Positions 55,829 to 62,745 of a stretch of 64,000 nt of DNA are shown in pieces; the stretch's first letter is position 1, and the number at the start of each line of letters is the position of its first letter. Source of the DNA: Microcoleus sp. FACHB-61 (GTDB lineage Bacteria > Cyanobacteriota > Cyanobacteriia > Cyanobacteriales > Microcoleaceae); contig JACJNY010000070.1 in NCBI GenBank assembly GCA_014695295.1, forward strand, positions 124,001-188,000, in the 5' to 3' direction. Under the pieces are notes generated by a model, which was given only the letters and a program-made list of their open reading frames with translations, was not told where the DNA came from and did no database searches. Made by a program: the position numbers and the translations under genes.

Positions 55829-56875
55829 TTACACAAACAGGAAACTATCAGGGGTAAACGGGCCTTGAATGACAGCAATTTGGTCAGACGTACCAGCCAA
55901 ATTGATGGAGTTACCAACAATATTGTAGTCAGAGAGACTCCCACGTAACTGAATGCGATCGATTCCCTGCTGAAAATATGCAATCGATGCAAATCCTGTT
56001 CCACTATAGTATGTCTTGGTGGCATCGCCGAGAACAAAAACATCTATACCTCGACCCCCAATCAGCATATCCGTTTCATTGCTTCCCGGTGTAGCACTCA
56101 ATGGATTTACTCCAATCAGGGTATCATTGCCGCGCAAACCTGAGAGTATATCGTTACCATCTCCTCCTACTAAATAATTGTCTTGGATGTTTCCGGTAAG
56201 GACATCTACATTGGGAGTACCTGCGACATTAACGAAATTCTCTACAGTAAAATTCCGAGTGCCGATACCGGGTAGATTGTTAACCGCCAAACGATTCTGC
56301 CACAAATCCACATTAATAGAAGCTGTGCCGCTACCTGTAGAAGCATCGATGGTATTAGTCTGTCCCAAAGGACCAATTATTTGTTCTATATTTTGCATGG
56401 TATCTGTACCGGCTGCGCCTTTATTTACAATACCTTTAGCCTCAAGGGTAATGCGGCTGCCGAGGGAAAGATAGCTAATTGTATCTGTGCCTGCTCCTCC
56501 AATTATGCTATCAGTGCCACTACTACCGAGGATGAAGTTATCTAAACTATCTCCGGTAATATTGTCGTTTCCTGCTGTGGTGCTAATACTGTTAGCTGGC
56601 GGAGGGGGTGGAGTTTGGTTTTGGGGAGGTAAAGCAGAATTCGTAAGTTGTGCGTCCTGATTTTGGGGAGGAAGATTTCCCGCTGGGCCTTGGTTTTGAG
56701 GATTCGGATTGTCGATTCCCCCCAGGTTTTGAGGAGGATTGCCCGGTGCGCCCTGGTTTTGAGGAGAATTGCCCGGTGCGCCTTGATTTTGCCCTGGAGG
56801 ATTGCCCGGTACTCCTTGATTTTGGGGAGAAGAATTGCCCGGTACATTGATTGAATTAGCAAATAGTTGTGGCAT
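55829..56875 (-). CDS. RTX (hemolysin-type calcium-binding) repeat protein
   Basis: 348 aa. The first about 95 residues are a low-complexity Pro/Asn/Gln region built of GxPGNPPQNQ-type units. After about residue 110 come RTX-type nonapeptides: NITGDSLDNFILGSSG, TDSIIGGAGTDT, LVGGDGNDILSGLRGND and MLIGGRGIDVF, which bind Ca2+ in a parallel beta-roll. No standard signal peptide, so type I secretion is likely. An ATTACA-GTTT-TGTAAT inverted repeat lies 132 bp upstream. Confidence 0.87.
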   Translation of the reverse strand: MPQLFANSINVPGNSSPQNQGVPGNPPGQNQGAPGNSPQNQGAPGNPPQNLGGIDNPNPQNQGPAGNLPPQNQDAQLTNSALPPQNQTPPPPPANSISTTAGNDNITGDSLDNFILGSSGTDSIIGGAGTDTISYLSLGSRITLEAKGIVNKGAAGTDTMQNIEQIIGPLGQTNTIDASTGSGTASINVDLWQNRLAVNNLPGIGTRNFTVENFVNVAGTPNVDVLTGNIQDNYLVGGDGNDILSGLRGNDTLIGVNPLSATPGSNETDMLIGGRGIDVFVLGDATKTYYSGTGFASIAYFQQGIDRIQLRGSLSDYNIVGNSINLAGTSDQIAVIQGPFTPDSFLFV

Positions 56876-57006
56876 GGTATAATTACCCCGATTAGTTTTC
56901 TAAGTTTGAAGCAGTTGTCAGGCTAAAGAAATGAATTCTCGATCGCCCTGTGAGTTAGTCGCTACAATCATTAAGCTGGTTGAACATGACATTTATCCCT
57001 GTGCTG

Positions 57007-57024
57007 GGATTACAGTTTTGTAAT
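57007..57024. promoter_or_regulatory. Inverted-repeat box, copy 1 (upstream of RTX gene)
   Basis: GGATTACAGTTTTGTAAT contains the dyad ATTACA-GTTT-TGTAAT. The same 18 bases recur at 57521-57538. It lies 132 bp before the RTX start and 10 bp past the end of the small secreted-protein gene. TTACA-N4-TGTAA dyads resemble heavy-metal-type OmpR-family boxes (from memory). Confidence 0.65.
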
Positions 57025-57033
57025 GTGGAAAAA

Positions 57034-57444
57034 TTAGCGCTTTTCGGAATTTTGAGGTAGATTACGATCGCCGGGTGGACGCGGTGGAATGCCCAGAATT
57101 TTAATCAAATCTGCTTCGGTAACTCCCAACTTTTTCGCTGCACCGGGAATATCTAAACGAGGACGGGGCGGTGGGCTGGACGGGCGATTATTTTCACTTG
57201 GTGGTTCTGGCGGTTTGGCGGGTAGGCCCAAAGCTTCGATTAGCTCGGCTTCGCTGACTCCTAATTGTTTGGCAGCAGCAGCAAAATCTATGCGGGGCGG
57301 ACGTCTGCGCTCTTGACTGGGTTCGGGCTGGCTCTGGGCTAGTACAGTATTAGAATTAGCTGTAGTCCGATCGGGGAAAGTCAAGCTGCTAAATCCCAGC
57401 AGCAAGGCTGTAGCAGGTAATGCGAGCAGTGAAGCAATTTTCAT
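57034..57444 (-). CDS. Small secreted two-repeat protein
   Basis: 136 aa from the ATG at 57444 (an upstream frame to 57510 exists but lacks a signal). Signal peptide (about 1-38, LLALPATALLLGFSSL). After a Pro/Arg-rich linker come two copies of a helical motif, AAKQLGVSEAELIEALGLP and AAKKLGVTEADLIKILGIP, separated by a Pro-rich spacer. This wording recurs in cyanobacterial secreted proteins of unknown role. The divergent two-component operon and shared 18-bp box suggest co-regulation. Confidence 0.8.
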   Translation of the reverse strand: MKIASLLALPATALLLGFSSLTFPDRTTANSNTVLAQSQPEPSQERRRPPRIDFAAAAKQLGVSEAELIEALGLPAKPPEPPSENNRPSSPPPRPRLDIPGAAKKLGVTEADLIKILGIPPRPPGDRNLPQNSEKR

Positions 57445-57520
57445 GATAGTTACGATCGCCGTCCTAAAAATGTTTATAACTACATCAAATTCCCCCAACA
57501 TAACCTGCAACAGTGCGAAT

Positions 57521-57538
57521 GGATTACAGTTTTGTAAT
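57521..57538. promoter_or_regulatory. Inverted-repeat box, copy 2, in divergent promoter
   Basis: Identical to 57007-57024. It lies 49 bp before the response-regulator ATG and 76 bp before the secreted-protein ATG. A good -10 (TATAAT, 57561-57566) is 22 bp downstream, so the box stands just upstream of the -35 position, as expected for an OmpR-type activator site. It is probably autoregulated by the adjacent regulator. Confidence 0.65.
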
Positions 57539-57587
57539 TTAAGTAAATCCCTGATAGCCGTATAATCGCAACCGAATAGGTAAATCT

Positions 57588-58271
57588 ATGAATGTTTTAT
57601 ACGTTGAAGATGAAGAAAAAATCGCCAATTTTGTTTGTATGGGCTTGAAAGAACAAGGCTTTGTTGTGGATTATTGCGATAATGGCAATGATGGCTATGG
57701 GCGGGCGATGGATAATGAGTACGATGCGATCGTGCTTGATATTGTATTGCCGGGAAAAGATGGATTATCTATTCTCAAACATTTGCGAAAGGCTGGACGC
57801 AACGTACCCGTAATTTTATTAACTGCTCGCAATGAACTAGACGATCGCATTGAAGGGTTACATCTGGGTGCTGATGACTATTTGGCTAAACCGTTTTTTG
57901 TTGAGGAGTTAGTTGCTCGGATTTATGCTGTAGTACGACGTGCTTCGGGCGGTGGGCACAATATTCTGAGTGTTGGTCCCGTTAAGCTCGATCGCATTCT
58001 CCGAGAAGTTACCTGCGATCGCCATACAGTCGAACTGACAACCCGGGAGTTTAATCTATTGGAATATCTGATGCGATCGCCTGGCCGGGTACTCACCCGC
58101 ACTCAAATCCTCGAACATATCTGGGGCTATGATTTCAACCCAAATACCAATGTAGTAGATGTATGTATTCAACGCATTCGCAAGAAAATTGAACCGATCG
58201 GCGGTATGGGATGGGTTGAGAGTGTGCGCGGCGTTGGCTATCGGTTTCGCAAACCAGATTCACCATCATGA
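57588..58271 (+). CDS. OmpR/PhoB-family response regulator
   Basis: 227 aa: receiver (1-115; EDEE pocket, Asp51 in AIVLDIVLPGKDG, LTARN, YLAKPF) and a winged-helix DNA-binding domain (about 125-223; ELTTREFNLLEYLMRSPGRV, VDVCIQRIRKKIE, VRGVGYRF). The wording is of the CopR/CusR/RppA subgroup, which regulates metal or redox responses. The stop overlaps the start of the kinase gene by 4 nt. An 18-bp box immediately upstream is the likely binding site. Confidence 0.95.
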   Translation: MNVLYVEDEEKIANFVCMGLKEQGFVVDYCDNGNDGYGRAMDNEYDAIVLDIVLPGKDGLSILKHLRKAGRNVPVILLTARNELDDRIEGLHLGADDYLAKPFFVEELVARIYAVVRRASGGGHNILSVGPVKLDRILREVTCDRHTVELTTREFNLLEYLMRSPGRVLTRTQILEHIWGYDFNPNTNVVDVCIQRIRKKIEPIGGMGWVESVRGVGYRFRKPDSPS

Positions 58272-59890
58272 AACTCCAATCTTTCCGCCTTCGCATTGCT
58301 TTATCATCTTCTGTTCTCGCAAGTATTGCTCTGATTGGCTTTGGTGTTGTTTCGTGGTGGTTGATTTACGATGCTAAAGTCAAGCGTCTTGATGCTGGAA
58401 TAGAAACTCAGTTAATCCACGCTACCCGCCCGCGATCGCCCGAATGGGATGCTTATACTGATTCTTTGCCATCACTTTTGGGCATGAATGGGGAAACCAC
58501 CGTCGCTTTGGTCGTGGCTCAAAAAGATGGTAATTTAATCTACAAATCGAGCCAGTGGCAAGATGGACTTGATGCGAATTCCATCTGGCGATCGTTGCCG
58601 CTACCCCCTCCCGATCCTGGCATAATAGATTTTGAATCAGAACCTCCCCCTCGACAAAATCCATTAGATCCACCACCTCCCGATCGCCTCAATTTATTTC
58701 CACCGCCCGAAACCAGACCCCCATTCGATCCACCGCCACACGATCGACCTCCACACGATCGGCCGCCACACAATCTGCCGCCATTCGATCGACCTCCACA
58801 CGATCGACCCGCATTCGATCGGGCGTCATCCGATTCACTTCAACCTCCTCAATTGCCCAAAGCTCAGCTAGCAACCCAGCGTACTAGCACTGCAATTTGG
58901 CGTGTCGGCGCGATTAATTCTGCTTATAGTCAAGCAGCCATCGCCGTTAACTTGCAAGCTATCGATGGGGAAATGGAATTGATTCGTAATATCTTTCTAA
59001 TTTCTATTCCCGTAGTGCTTTTACTGGTGGCGAGTGGAGCGTGGGTCATATCGCGGAGTATTCTGTATCCAATTGGGCGCCTCACGATGGCGATCGGGAA
59101 TGTTACCGTACAGGGGCTAGATCGGCGCGTCCCTTACGGAGCAACGGATATAGAGTTTCTAGAATTAATTTTTGTGTTCAATCAGATGTTAGAACGTCTA
59201 GAGCGAAGTTTTAAACAAGCTTCTCGTTTTAGTGGAGATGCTGCCCACGAATTAAAAACTCCGCTAGCAATTTTGCAAGGTCAACTAGAACGGGCTTTGC
59301 ATCAAGTTGAAGCTGGTTCTGAGGTGCAGCAAACGCTGAGTAATTTATTGGATCAAGTGCGCCGTTTGAATGAAATAACCCGTAAACTTCTCTTACTTTC
59401 TCTAGCCGATGCCGGACGTATGGGTTTACATTTGGTTGATGTGAATATGTCGGCTTTGCTATCGGAAATTGCCGAAGATATGGAACTGCTAGCACCGCAT
59501 TTAGATGTACAAATGGTAATTGCTCCCAATTTATATATCAAGGGCGATCGCGATTTGCTGGTGCAGGTTTTGCAAAATCTGGTTGGTAATGCGATTAAAT
59601 ATAATTTACCGAAGGGTTGGCTCAGGTTACAGGCTAACTGTCAGGGAAAAAGAGTAATTGTGAAAATTGTCAATAGTTCTCAGGATATTTCTTTTAGCGA
59701 GCGCGATCGCATTTTTGAGCGCTTCCATCGCGGTGACTCGACTCAGATCCAAAAAATAGAAGGATCGGGATTGGGGCTAAGTTTAGCAAGGGAAATCGCA
59801 CGGGCCCACGGCGGCGATATCAAACTAGATGCTGCCATACTTGGTCAAACAGCATTCACACTCAGCTTACCTGTGGGCGATCGCGATTAA
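58268..59890 (+). CDS. Sensor histidine kinase with His/Asp/Pro-repeat periplasmic domain
   Basis: 540 aa. TM1 (about 10-32), periplasmic domain to about 238, TM2 (about 239-260), HAMP, HisKA (H-box AAHELKTPLA, His327), HATPase (NLVGNAIKYN, VNSSQDI in place of DxGxG, GSGLGLSLAREI). The periplasmic domain contains a Pro-rich insert with pentapeptide repeats HDRPP, FDRPP and HNLPP (about residues 152-191), rich in His and Asp, a plausible metal-binding stretch. The G1 box VNSSQDI lacks the canonical Asp-x-Gly-x-Gly, as in some active CusS-type kinases. Partner regulator is 57588. Confidence 0.93.
   Translation: MKLQSFRLRIALSSSVLASIALIGFGVVSWWLIYDAKVKRLDAGIETQLIHATRPRSPEWDAYTDSLPSLLGMNGETTVALVVAQKDGNLIYKSSQWQDGLDANSIWRSLPLPPPDPGIIDFESEPPPRQNPLDPPPPDRLNLFPPPETRPPFDPPPHDRPPHDRPPHNLPPFDRPPHDRPAFDRASSDSLQPPQLPKAQLATQRTSTAIWRVGAINSAYSQAAIAVNLQAIDGEMELIRNIFLISIPVVLLLVASGAWVISRSILYPIGRLTMAIGNVTVQGLDRRVPYGATDIEFLELIFVFNQMLERLERSFKQASRFSGDAAHELKTPLAILQGQLERALHQVEAGSEVQQTLSNLLDQVRRLNEITRKLLLLSLADAGRMGLHLVDVNMSALLSEIAEDMELLAPHLDVQMVIAPNLYIKGDRDLLVQVLQNLVGNAIKYNLPKGWLRLQANCQGKRVIVKIVNSSQDISFSERDRIFERFHRGDSTQIQKIEGSGLGLSLAREIARAHGGDIKLDAAILGQTAFTLSLPVGDRD
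58722..58841 (+). repeat. Eight 15-bp units encoding HDRPP-type pentapeptides
   Basis: Within the kinase gene, consecutive 15-bp units from 58722, each built around CGATCG/CACACGATCGACCTC, encode FDPPP, HDRPP, HDRPP, HNLPP, FDRPP, HDRPA, FDRAS and SDSLQ. The HIP1-like palindrome inside each unit suggests slippage-driven expansion. Confidence 0.85.
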
Positions 59891-60058
59891 CCTTATAGCG
59901 GTGAAGCAGGACGAATTCTGTTGGCTAAGACTTTGGCTAATTCTGATTTTAAAGTTAACCGTGCGACTGGGGAAGTTAAGTTTTTGCTCAGTGGCGATCG
60001 CCACAGCAATGTAATTCTTTTGCAAGTGGTACCAGACACTCAATCCGATACAGGTTAA
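59891..60058 (+). other. In-frame tail ORF after the kinase stop
   Basis: Immediately after the kinase TAA the same frame stays open for 55 codons, reading SGEAGRILLAKTLANSDFKV and then LLSGDRHSNVILLQVV, to a TAA at 60056-60058. It has no good start codon. It may be a remnant of a downstream gene. The rest of the gap to 60181 holds nothing recognisable. Confidence 0.3.
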
Positions 60059-60181
60059 GATTTTATGCCAGTCATATCAAGTCCGGTTAAATAGATATGC
60101 CTTACCCAAGCAATCTTTGATATTGAACCAAAAATCATATATTAGAGTAGTAAAAAAGTTCTATCTAACTGCGATCGCCTC

Positions 60182-61288
60182 ATGTCCCCAAAGACTCATA
60201 CCAACTTCCTCGCAGCATTCGAGCCCAATCAAGTCTACGAATCGCTCACAGAAGGTCGCATAACCAGTGATGTTTTTCAGGCGGGTGACTTAGTTTTACC
60301 TTCAGGGCGTATTATTGCTTGCGACCCCGGTTGGCTGTGGTGCAAAGACGTTGACCCGTTTAGCAGAACGGTTCCACCAGGGCGCTATCCTGTGTTCCTA
60401 AGTGTGGTTGACAGTGGGCGCATTGCCTGTGCGATGGTTAAGTTTTGCTCTGAATCCCCTGTCCGTTGGGAGATGGCTCTGCGTCCAGGTGAGGATTTGG
60501 CCGAGTTAAGACGGAATCAGTTTTTTACCTATGGTGTTGATGCGGGACTGGGGTGTTTTGTCGATGCTCAGGTAGTTGAGCGACGTTCTGATGAAGAATT
60601 GCAGTATCTAGTCGAGGATGCCATTGAACAAAAGATTCAATTGGATGACTGGCTAGCAGCTCAGGATCTGGTAACTCAATTGACCTACCCATCTCAGCAA
60701 ATTATGGATCGGAGTGGTTTCAATCTGACCCTAGACCCCGATACTGACACTTTCCATCTTACCCTAGACCCTGATACTGGGGCCAATGCGATCGCATTTG
60801 GAAGTGGATACGGGGATGGTAGCTATGCCAGTTATTGGGGGTTCACAGCCGATGATGAACTGGCTTGTTTGGTCACGGATTTCGGGGTACTGCTTGAGCA
60901 CATCACGAAAAATATCGAGATTGAAGTTACAAGCTTCCTAGAAAAATCCATAGAGCATCGTGACTTGGAGCGGCTTGAGATGGCTATAAGACTCAGCGTT
61001 AATCGCCCAAGTTGGGTTCAGCTTAGTGATGATTTCCTCAACGATCAACCCAGCAACCCAGATTGCATACTGGTTTTGGAAGGACAGGGGCGCCAGCCCT
61101 GGAGCGTCAATTTAGAGCCGGGCGGTCGATTTTCCGGCTGTCCTATGATGATGGTTTCAGAATGGATAGAAGAGGATAGGTGGTACAGAGAATATTGGTT
61201 CAATGAGCCGTTGCAAGCCAATGCAGTATTGAAGATCACACTTAATTCTGAGGTTTATCCACTTCAACCTGTGACAACAAATGCGTGA
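60182..61288 (+). CDS. DUF4241-family protein
   Basis: 368 aa. Matches the DUF4241 layout: LPSGRIIACDP, PPGRYPVFLSV, VRWEMALRPGED, FTYGVDAGLGCFVD and GDGSYASYWGFTADDELACLVTDFG. Near residues 182-203 the block LTLDPDTDTFH/LTLDPDTGANA is a 33-bp-spaced internal duplication. The C-terminal 120 residues add a DUF4241-unrelated-looking beta region. Cytosolic. DUF4241 proteins often turn up near polymorphic-toxin or immunity genes; none is seen here. Function unknown. Confidence 0.88.
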   Translation: MSPKTHTNFLAAFEPNQVYESLTEGRITSDVFQAGDLVLPSGRIIACDPGWLWCKDVDPFSRTVPPGRYPVFLSVVDSGRIACAMVKFCSESPVRWEMALRPGEDLAELRRNQFFTYGVDAGLGCFVDAQVVERRSDEELQYLVEDAIEQKIQLDDWLAAQDLVTQLTYPSQQIMDRSGFNLTLDPDTDTFHLTLDPDTGANAIAFGSGYGDGSYASYWGFTADDELACLVTDFGVLLEHITKNIEIEVTSFLEKSIEHRDLERLEMAIRLSVNRPSWVQLSDDFLNDQPSNPDCILVLEGQGRQPWSVNLEPGGRFSGCPMMMVSEWIEEDRWYREYWFNEPLQANAVLKITLNSEVYPLQPVTTNA

Positions 61289-61303
61289 TTGTCCCCGGAA
61301 TCA

Positions 61304-61726
61304 ATGACTTCCCCAATTTCTCCCCATCACCGTTTTTTAAAATATCGAATTGCCCTGCTCATCAGTATAATCGTGATTATCCCTTTAGGTTACGTAGTGA
61401 GATTTTCTCGCGGCCCTGCACCGGAATGGTTCAACGACTTTTTTGGGAGCATAGCCTATGAGGTATTTTGGATTTTGCTGGTAGTTCTGATATTGCCGCG
61501 ATTTTCGCAAATTAGGGCGGCTGTAGCTGTGTGTCTAGCTACCTGCGGAGTAGAGTTTCTCCAACTGTGGACACCTCCGTTTTTACAAGCAATGCGAGCT
61601 ACTTTACCCGGAAGGCTGATATTGGGAAATCACTTTAGTTGGTCAGATTTTATCTCTTATTTTGTGGGGAGTTTTTTAGGTTGGTTGTGGGTGCGATGGC
61701 TTCATTTCACTTGCTTCCGCTTGTAA
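61304..61726 (+). CDS. DUF2809-like membrane protein
   Basis: 140 aa from the ATG at 61304 (the in-frame TTG at 61289 is unlikely). Four hydrophobic segments: YRIALLISIIVIIPLGYVV, IAYEVFWILLVVLILP, AAVAVCLATCGVEFLQLW and FISYFVGSFLGWLWV. GVEFLQLW and the ILGNHFSWSDFISYFVG ending match DUF2809. Starts 15 bp after the DUF4241 gene, so the two may be co-transcribed. Function unknown. Confidence 0.85.
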   Translation: MTSPISPHHRFLKYRIALLISIIVIIPLGYVVRFSRGPAPEWFNDFFGSIAYEVFWILLVVLILPRFSQIRAAVAVCLATCGVEFLQLWTPPFLQAMRATLPGRLILGNHFSWSDFISYFVGSFLGWLWVRWLHFTCFRL

Positions 61727-61899
61727 GTTGTACTGCATTTAAATTGTATATTTCGATAGCCCGAGCCACAATCGTCAAATCCTCTCCCCATTGAACCCTC
61801 TCCCCATCAAGCCCTCGAACACCATAGACAATCTAAATTCACAAAAGCTTAATGATATGGTTGCGGTTATTTTCACTATAACTAAGCGATGGGGTTAAC

Positions 61900-62328
61900 T
61901 TAGAATTGAGAATTTTTAGGAGTTGAAGTGGGAGCTATATTTCCGCGATCTCGCCACAGCAACAAGGGAATGCTTAACGTTCCTAAAATCATCACAGTTC
62001 CAGCCAGAATCCAAACTAGCACAGGATTTGGGCGATAATCACCTCGCTCGATTTGCCAGAAAACTCGATTATAACGCCATGCTGCTAAGGCAATAACCGC
62101 AATGCCAAAAACGACCAGACTCAGCCCTAAGTTTTCCGAGTTGAAGAAGGGAGGGGAGGAAACTTGTTGCTGAGTCACTGTAGCTTGAAATTGACGCAGA
62201 AATAAACTGAACCGAGCGATCGCCAACCCAAAACCAATTAAAGCGAGTGAAGTTCGTAACCATGCAAGAAACGTGCGTTCATTTGCCTGATGTTCTCGCT
62301 GTCGGTCTATTTTAGAACCCTTGTTCAT
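61900..62328 (-). CDS. DUF202 (YidH-like) membrane protein
   Basis: 142 aa. N-terminal signature ANERTFLAWLRTSLALIGFG, then three hydrophobic helices (about 22-45, 70-92, 108-128). DUF202 proteins are small inner-membrane proteins of unknown role, often annotated YidH. Monocistronic, convergent with the DUF2809 gene. Confidence 0.9.
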   Translation of the reverse strand: MNKGSKIDRQREHQANERTFLAWLRTSLALIGFGLAIARFSLFLRQFQATVTQQQVSSPPFFNSENLGLSLVVFGIAVIALAAWRYNRVFWQIERGDYRPNPVLVWILAGTVMILGTLSIPLLLWRDRGNIAPTSTPKNSQF

Positions 62329-62745
62329 CCACCCTACCTTTATAAAATATCTTAAGCTTTCCCGGGTTGATTATTGTTTCAGTTCAGATTGCAGAGGGAA
62401 GTATTGGTATTGCGATCGTGATTCATCATCACCAAAAAAGATAGTATCATAGGAATGGCGCAGAAACCGGTTTTTTTTAGGAATAGACTGTGTTATAGCC
62501 TTTAATCCCGGTAAAAAACCTTCCAGGCATCCGAGTGCGCAAGTCCTAGCTCATAAACCCGGTTTATACGAAAAAATTTTGGTTTGGTAATTAGAAATCT
62601 ACGAATCAAGGGGGTTTCTGAGGATTAGTGCGTCTAGGAGTGTATCAGTAAATTTGCAAAAAAGCGATCGCCCCATCTCTACTAACAGAAAAGAAGAGGA
62701 CACAGCATTGCTGTGTCCCTACAAATACTGCGATTAAAACGCTGT
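62329..62745. terminator. Gene-free gap with a terminator for the LCP gene
   Basis: 417 bp. GGACACAGC (62698-62706) pairs with GCTGTGTCC (62710-62718), 28 bp past the LCP stop. The left part holds a dispersed repeat similar to 46141-46180 and a palindromic AAACCGGTTT/ATAAACCCGGTTTAT pair (about 62467 and 62552). No ORF. Confidence 0.6.

Noticed and set aside
56648-56854. Plus-strand ORFs opposite the RTX N-terminal repeats
   Set aside because: Shadow of the PQN repeat region; no independent support.
58540-58773. Gly-rich minus-strand ORF
   Set aside because: Mirror of the Pro-rich repeat in the sensor kinase.
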